Of a DNA stretch of 64,000 nt, positions 53,501 to 62,500 are shown in pieces. The DNA lies in NCBI RefSeq assembly GCF_040100845.1, contig NZ_JAZHSH010000001.1, positions 3,146,501-3,210,500 of the forward strand, written 5' to 3'. The stretch's first letter is position 1, and each line of letters opens with the position of its first letter. The translations under genes were made by a program, and so were the position numbers. The notes under the pieces were generated by a model. It ran no database searches. It was not told the origin of the DNA and saw nothing but the letters and a program-made list of their open reading frames with translations. The stretch comes from Chengkuizengella sp. SCS-71B. Lineage in GTDB: Bacteria; Bacillota; Bacilli; Paenibacillales; KCTC-33759.

Positions 53501-56500
53501 ATAAAGTAAAGTGATCCATCATCCGTTCAATAGTCTCTCGTTTGAATAATTTTGTGCAATATTCCAAATTTAATATAAGCTGACCTGCATCTTCAACAAT
53601 ATCCAATGTCAAGTCAAATTTTGATATAGAATTCTTCAGCTTATAAGGTTGGAGGCTTAAACCGTCGAGATCCATCTCTGTTTGTTCCATATTCAACATG
53701 TTCATCATCACACTAAACAATGGATTTCGACTCATATCTCGCTGAATTTGCAAATATTCAATCAGTTCCTCTAACGGATAACTTTCATTTTCCAATGCTT
53801 TTAATGAGTTTTCCTTCACTTCAACTAGAAAGTTTTTAAATGTCTTATTAACCTCAGGTTTATTTCTCATCGGTAACGTATTTACAAACATTCCCACAAT
53901 GGATTCAATATCTTTATGATTTCTTCCCGCTACAGGGGAACCCACAATAATATCTTCTTGCCCTGAATATTTGGATAACAATGTGGTAAATGCAGCTAAT
54001 AAAACCATATAAACGGTAGAATTCGTCGATTGAGCGAGTTGATTTATTTTCCACGTAAACGTTTGATCCCAGCAGAGTTCAATTGCACTCCCTTCAAAGC
54101 TTTGAATAGAAGGTCTAGTATAATCTGTAGGCAGATCCAATACTGGAATCTCACCTTTAAATTGATTTAACCAATATTGTTTTTGCTCTTCCAATTGTTC
54201 GTTGTTAAACTGTTCTTTTTGCCAAATTGCAAAATCTTTGTATTGTACCTGTAAAGGACTCAGCTCTTCACCTTCATAAAGCTTTGCAAAATCTTGTAAT
54301 AAAATATTTATGGAAATTGCATCTGAAATAATATGATGTATATCTATGAAAAAGAGATGTTCATCTTTATCTACTTGGATCAAACATACTCTAAACAAAG
54401 GTGCTTTCCTTAAGTCAAATGGTTGAATTAAAGATGAAATTTTTGCTTCTAATTGATGTTTTTCTACTTTTGTAAAGTTGACTTGAAAATCAATAGTTGA
54501 GCTATCTAAATGAATACACTGCACAGGTTCTCCGTCTACCAAATCAAATGAAGTACGCAAGCATTCATGCCGGTCAACTAAACCAATCATCGCACTTTCA
54601 AATTTAGCTCTATTTAATTGTCCCTTCATAGACATAACCAAAGGCATGTTATAGCTAATATCTGCACCTTCTAGTTGCTGTAACACATACAGACGTTTTT
54701 GTGCAGAGGATACTGGATATACTTCTCTTTCTTCAATATGAGGAATGGACCATTGGCTAGCATCTAACTTCTGAATCAATTTCACTAATTGTTCAATCGT
54801 AGGGTGCGTGAATATATCTGTTAACGTCAATGAAACCTGATGTTCTTTTTGAAGTTTAGAAATCAACTGCACTGCTTTTAGGGATTGCCCTCCTCGTTCA
54901 AAGAAATTGTCTCGAATACCTATATTTTTTACTCCTAATATTTCTTCCCATATTGTTGCAAAATTAATTTCCAATTCACTAGTAGGAGCAACATATTGTC
55001 CATTTGAGTTTTGATTTTCATTTGGCTCAGGTAATGATTTTCGATCAATCTTTCCATTTGATGTAAGTGGAATCATCTCAAGTTGTATAAAATGGGATGG
55101 AACCATGTACGCTGGCAAAGTAGTTAGAGCGTGCTCTCTTAATTCGGATGGATTAAAACGTTTAAGACCAACCACATAGGAACAAAGGAACTTTTCTCCC
55201 GTTGAATCTTCTTTAACTACTACAACAGATTGTTCAATTTCTGGATGTTTCAACAGTTGGCTCTCAATTTCTCCCAACTCTACACGATATCCTCTTACCT
55301 TCACCTGAAAATCAATCCGTCCTACATAGGTTATGTTTCCATCTGGCAACCATCTTGCTAGATCCCCTGTTCGATACATCCGTTCTCCTGGTACATAAGG
55401 ATTAAGTCCAAATTTATCTGCAGTTAATTGTGGTTTATTGACATAACCCCGAGCTAACCCTGCTCCAGATATACATAATTCCCCTGGTACTCCAACAGGA
55501 ACCAACTTGTCATTTTCATCCAATATATGAATATAAAGATTATCTAGAGGTTTTCCAATCGGCACATTTTGTCCAGTTGGTTCATGCATTTCATATTTGT
55601 AGAAATTAGAACATATCGTTGCTTCTGATGGACCATACCCATTAATAATCTGCATAGATGGATGAAGCTGCATGTATTTTTCCAACACTTCATCTTTAAT
55701 CGGTTCTACACCTACTAGCATTTTATTCATACTAATTGGTTTAGACGCTTCTAATAAATAGCTTAATTCTAATAAAATAGTCGGTGGAATATAAGCAAAA
55801 GTAATCTTCTCTTCTATAATCGTCTCTTGCAATAAATGAATGTTTAGTGTTTTATGAAAATCAAATAATACTAAACTAGCACCAAATGATAGTGGCAAGA
55901 AAATTTCACCTACACTGACATCAAATGATATATTCGTTAAACTTAGACATTGATCTTCTGTACTTATTTGCTTGTTAAATTGATAATAAATCGAGTGTAT
56001 AAAATTATTTAAGGCATTGTGTTCCACCATGACACCTTTTGGTTTTCCTGTAGATCCAGAAGTATAAATAACATAAGCTAGATCCGTAGACTTAATTTCT
56101 ATTTCTAAATTACTACTCTCTCCTTCATAATGCTTTGGCTGTTGTATATTAAGGATTTCTCCATCAATAGCTATAAGATCTAAATAATGAGACTGTGTTA
56201 ATACACATTGAATAGCGCTGTCATCCAGCATATATTGAATTCTTTCTACAGGGTGTGCGGGATCAATAGGAACATAAGCAGCTCCTGCTTTTAAAATGGA
56301 CATGATACCTATAACTAGTTCCAAAGAGCGATCAGTCATGATACCTACTAAGTCACCCGATTGAACCCCTTTTTCTCTTAATATACGAGCTAATTGATTT
56401 GATTTTTCATTCAATTCTCTATAAGTTAACAACTCATCTTCAAATACTACTGCAATTTGATCTGGTGTTTTTTGAGCCTGCTTCTCAAATAACTCATGCA

Positions 56501-59500
56501 TTGTTATATCCTTTGGATATTCCTTAGTCGTATCGTTAAACTCTACCAATAACTGCTGTCTTTCTTGTTCGGTTAAGATTTCTATATCTCCAAGTTTGAT
56601 ATCGGGTTGGGTTACTACCTGTTCAATTAATACTGTAAAGTGAGATATCATTCGTTCAATCGTATCTTTCTTAAACAATTTCGTGCAGTATTCCATATTT
56701 AATAAGAGCTCGCCTGCATCTCCAATTACGTTTAATGTCAGGTCAAATTTTGAAATCGTATGCTCCAAAGAATAAGGATGTAAAACTAAACCATCCAGTT
56801 CCATTTCATTTTGTTCCATATTCATCATGTTTAACATCACACTAAACAAAGGATTTCGACCTGTATCCCGCTGAATATCTAATTGATCAATCAGCTCTTC
56901 TAATGGATAACTCTCATTTTTCATCGCCTGTAGTGAATTTTCCTTCACTTCCGCTAGGAATTCCTTAAAAGGTTTGTTCGCTTTTGGTTTATTTCTCATC
57001 GCTAACGTATTCACAAACATACCCACAATAGGTTCAATATCCGAGTGATTTCTTCCAGCTACAGGTGAACCCACAATAATGTCTTCTTGACCAGAATATT
57101 TGGATAACAAGGTGTTGAACACCGCTAATAACACCATATAAATAGTAGAATTGGTGACTTGAGCAAGTTGATTGATTTTCGTTGTAAACTTCTGATCTAA
57201 GCGAAATTCAAGAGAATTCCCCTCAAAGCTCTGTATAGACGGTCTAGTATAATCTGTAGGCAGTTCCAATACTGGAATTTCACCCACAAATTGTTCTAAC
57301 CAATATTGCTTTTGTTCTTCTATCTGCTCTGAAACAAACTGCTCGCTTTGCCATACTGCAAAATCTTTATACTGGACATGAAGTGAAGGCAGTTCAATTC
57401 CTGCATATAGTTGTGCAAAGTCTTCAACTAAAATATTCATTGAATTTCCATCTGAAATTATGTGATGCATATCGATGAAAAAGAGATATTCATCTTCATC
57501 TGTTTGGATCAGATTCACTCTAAACAATGGGGCTGTTTTTAAATCAAATGGTTGAATCAATGATGAGATAATTCCTTCTATTTCATGTTTCTCCACCTTT
57601 GTATAACTAATTTCAAAGTTTATATCTGCATGTATTCGTTGAACAGTTTTTTCGTCTATCATTTCAAAAGATGTACGTAAGCTTTCATGACGACTCACTA
57701 AACTCTTCATCGCCTCTTCAAATCTTTTGAGGTCTAACTCCCCTTTTATGGTCAGAACTAAAGGCATGTTATAACTTATATCTGCACCTTTAAGCTGCTG
57801 AAGTAAATACATCCTTTGTTGTGCTGAAGATAGAGGGTAAACTTCTCTTTCATCAACAGAAGGGATAGTCAAAAAGCTTGAATCTATTCTCTGAATTAGT
57901 TTTATTTGCTCCTCAATTGTTGGGTTTGAAAATATATCATTCAATGTTAATAATATTTGCAATTCTTTCTGCAATTTAGAATAAAGTTGAACTGCTTTTA
58001 AAGAATGTCCACCACGTTCAAAAAAATTGTCTTCAATTCCAATGTTTTCAACCCCTAATACGTCTTCCCATATGGTTACAAATTGACGTTCTAAATCATT
58101 CCTTGGTTCAACATATTCTACACCGATGTGATGGCCTCCATCTGGTTTAGGTAAAGCTTTTCGATCTACTTTTCCACTTAGAGATAAAGGTATTTCCTCT
58201 AATTGAACAAAGTAAGTAGGAATCATATAATCTACCAAATAGTTGGATAAAAATTGTTTGATCTCTGTGATGCTTAATTCACTTTTCCCAACTACATAAG
58301 CACATAATGATTTATCCCCGACCATGTCTTCTATCTCAATCACTAACGATTCTTGAATCTCTGGATGTTGAAGTAATTGATGTTCTATCTCACCTAACTC
58401 AATACGAAACCCTCTAATTTTAACTTGATAATCCAATCTCCCAATATATTCAATTCTTCCATCAGGCAACCAACGAGCTAAATCACCTGTTTTGTAGATC
58501 TTTCCTTCCTCTAAATATTCAACTTTTGCAAATTTTTCTTGATTTAATTCAGGGCGATTTAAGTAGCCTCTAGCTAAACCATCACCTGATATGCATAATT
58601 CTCCAACCACTCCGATTGGACATAACTTTAAATTCTTATCTAAAATAAAACACTTCACATTATTTAGTGGTCTACCTATCGAGATTTTACCATCTGATTG
58701 ACTAGGAATATCATATTGAGTTGCATAAATTGTCGCTTCTGTCGGTCCATAAATATTTTTTAATTCTACTTGATCGGTAAGTTGGTAAAAATCATGTACC
58801 ATTTTATTTGAGACAGCTTCTCCTGCTAAAAATACATATTTCAAAACATTAAATTTATTAATGTTCTCTTTGTTTAATATACTTAACACACTATTGAACA
58901 TTGAAGGCACAAAATTAATATGGGTTACGTTATATTCTTCAATACTTTTTAATATTTCATATGGATTCTTCTCATCACCTTTTTGTAAAATGGCTAGCTT
59001 ACCACCAGCCATATAATATCCAAACAACTCTGTGACTGATACATCAAAAGTGAATGCAGTTTTTAATAGATAAGTATCTGTATCTAATAAAGAATATGAA
59101 TCCTGCATTGATAAAAGTGTATTAACAACACTTTTATGTTCAACTAAAACACCTTTTGGATTACCTGTTGAACCTGAAGTATAAATAACGTAAGCTAATT
59201 GATGATTTTTTATATCAATATCTAAATTAGATGTTTCTAGGCTGTATATGCTTTCATCTGCTAGATTTAACAATGCTACATCTTTAAATGAATGGGACAT
59301 CCATTCTTCTTGCGTTAATATCGTATTTATACCACTATCTTGAATTATAAATTTCATTCTATCTATAGGATATGTGGGATCAATTGGTACGTAAGATCCA
59401 CCGGCTTTTAAAACCCCATAAATTGCTATGATCATTTCTAAAGATCTATCTACCATAATTCCGACAATCGTTTCAGATTGTATACCTTTTTCCTTTAAAG

Positions 59501-62500
59501 CTCTTGCAAGTTGATTTGTCCTTTCATTTAGCTCTTTATAGGTTAACTGCCCACCTTCATACATCACAGCAATATTACTCGGTGTTTTAACGACTTGCTC
59601 TTCAAATAGTTTATGAATTGTTACATCCTTTGGATATTCCTTAGTCCTATCATTAAACTCTACCAATAACTGCTGTCTTTCTTGTTCGGTTAAGATTTCT
59701 ATATCTCCAAGTTTGATATCGGGTTGGGTTACTACCTGTTCAATTAATACTGTAAAGTGAGATATCATTCGTTCAATCGTATCTTTCTTAAACAATTTCG
59801 TACAGTATTCCATATTTAATAAGAGATCATCTGCATCTTCAATCACGTGTAATGTCAGGTCAAATTTTGAAATCGTATGTTCCAAGGAATAAGGATGTAA
59901 AACTAAATCGTCGAGTTCCATTTCATTTTGTTCCATGTTCAGCATGTTTAACATTACATTAAACAAAGGATTTCGACCTGTAACCCGCTCAATTTCTAAT
60001 TGATCAATCAGCTCCTCTAATGGATAACTCTCATTTTTCATCGCTTGTAGTGTATTTTCCTTCACTTCCGATAGGAATTCCTTAAAAGGTTTGTTCGCTT
60101 CTGGTTTATTTCTCATCGCTAACGTATTCACAAACATACCCACAATAGGTTCAAGATCTGAGTGATTTCTTCCAGCTACAGGTGAACCCACGATAATGTC
60201 TTCTTGACCAGTATATTTGGATAACAAGGTGGTGAACGCTGTTAATAACACCATATAAATAGTGGAATTCGTCGTTTGTGCAAGTTGATTGATTTTACTT
60301 GAAAAAGTTTGATCGAAGCGAAATTCAATTGCGCTTCCTTCAAAGCTCTGAATAGAGGGTCTAGTATAATCAGTAGGCAGTTCCAATACTGGAATCTCAC
60401 CTGCAAATTGTTCTAGCCAATATTGTTTTTGTTCTTCCATCTGCTCTGAAACAAACTGCTTGCTTTGCCATACTGCAAAATCTTTATACTGGAAATGAAG
60501 TGACGGCAACTCTACCCCAGCATATAGTTGTGCAAAGTCTTCAACTAAAATATTCATTGAAATTCCATCTGAAATAATATGATGCATATCAATGAAAAAG
60601 AGATATTCATCTTCATCTGTTTGGATCAGGTTCACTCTAAACAAAGGGGCTGTTTTTAAGTCAAATGGCTGAATCAATGATGGGATGATTCCTTCTACTT
60701 CATGTTTCTCCACTTTTTTATAATCAATTTCAATATTTATATCTGCATGTATTTGTTGAATAACATCTCCATCGATGATTTCAAACGATGTACGCAAGCT
60801 TTCATGACGACTCACTAAACTCTTTATTACGTCATCAAATCTATTAAGGTTTAAGTCACCTTTTATGGTCAGTACTAAAGGCATGTTATAACTGATGTCT
60901 GCGCCTTTTAACTGTTGCATTACATACATTCTTTTTTGCGCTGAAGATACAGGGTAGACTTCACCTTCTTCTACTATTGGCATCGATATGAATGTATTAC
61001 TTTTCAACTTTTGTACTTGTTGTACTAATTGTTCAATTGTTGGATGTGTAAAAATATCATTTATCGTTAGTGAAACTTGTAATTCTTTTTGTAGTTTTGA
61101 CATAAACTGCACTGCTTTTAAAGAATGTCCACCACGTTCAAAGAAATTGTCTTGAATCCCAATGTTTTCAACACCCAATACTTCTTCCCATATAGTTACA
61201 AATTGACGTTCTATTTCATTCGTTGGTGCAATATATTGTCCACTGGCTTGTTGATTCTCATCAGGTTCAGGTAAAGCTTTTCGATCTATTTTTCCACTTG
61301 GAGCAAGAGGAAAACTTTCTAATTGTATAAAATGTGACGGGATCATATAGGATGGTAGAGACTTAGTAATAAATTCCCTCAATTCTGTAACTTTAAAATC
61401 TCTCAATCCTTCCACATATGCACATAATGTTTTTTCTCCAGCAATTTCTTTCACAAGAACAAGAGTTTGATGTATTTCTGGGTGCTTTGAAAGCTCATTT
61501 TCAATCTCACCTAACTCGATCCGAAATCCTCTTACCTTTACTTGAAAATCCATTCGTCCGATATATTCTATATTTCCATCAGGCAACCATCTTGCTAAAT
61601 CACCTGTTTTATAAATTTTCTTTCCTGCTTCAAATGGATGTTGTATAAACCGTTCCTCTGTTAATGAATTACGATTCAAATACCCTTTAGCTAACCCGTC
61701 TCCACCTGTGTATAGCTCACCAACAACACCAATTGGCTGCAATTGACCTGCTTGATTCAAAATGTAAGTTGTTGTATTGCTAGTTGGTCGTCCAATAGGA
61801 ATGCTGCTTCGTTCACTCACCTCATCAATTTCATGAGTGGTCGTAAACGTTGTGTTTTCGGTTGGTCCATACCCATTTATTATCTTCAGATCTGGATATT
61901 TATTGAGTACGTTTCCAACATGTTTCACTGACAATACATCTCCGCCTGTAATCAGTGTCTGCAAATTTTCAAACATCTCAATGTTTTGTTGAGATAGTTG
62001 ATTAAACAATGGAGATGTTAACCACAATGTAGTAATAGTGTGTTGTGAGATTGCTTCTTTTAATAACTGTGGATTCGTAATCACTTCATCTTTGATCATT
62101 ATTAATTCTAATCCGTTTAACAAAGCTCCCCATATTTCAAAAGTAGAAGCATCAAAAACAATAGCACCCGTTTGTAAAATGCGCTTTTCTGTTTCAAAAT
62201 CTAAATAATTTACATTTTGCACTAAACTAACTACATTTTGATGAGTGATCATTACGCCTTTTGGTTTACCAGTAGATCCAGATGTATACATCACGTAAGC
62301 TAGATTTGAAGAGAGAGGAATACTCTTGATTTGCTCACTGCTTTCATCATTTAACTTAGGGTCTTCCAGATTGATAATTTCACCATCAAAAGATACATGA
62401 TCCACATACGACTGCATCGTTAACAACCATCTTGTCCTAGCATCTTCAATCATAAATTTCTTTCTATCTTCTGGATAAGTTGGATCGATTGGCAAATAAG

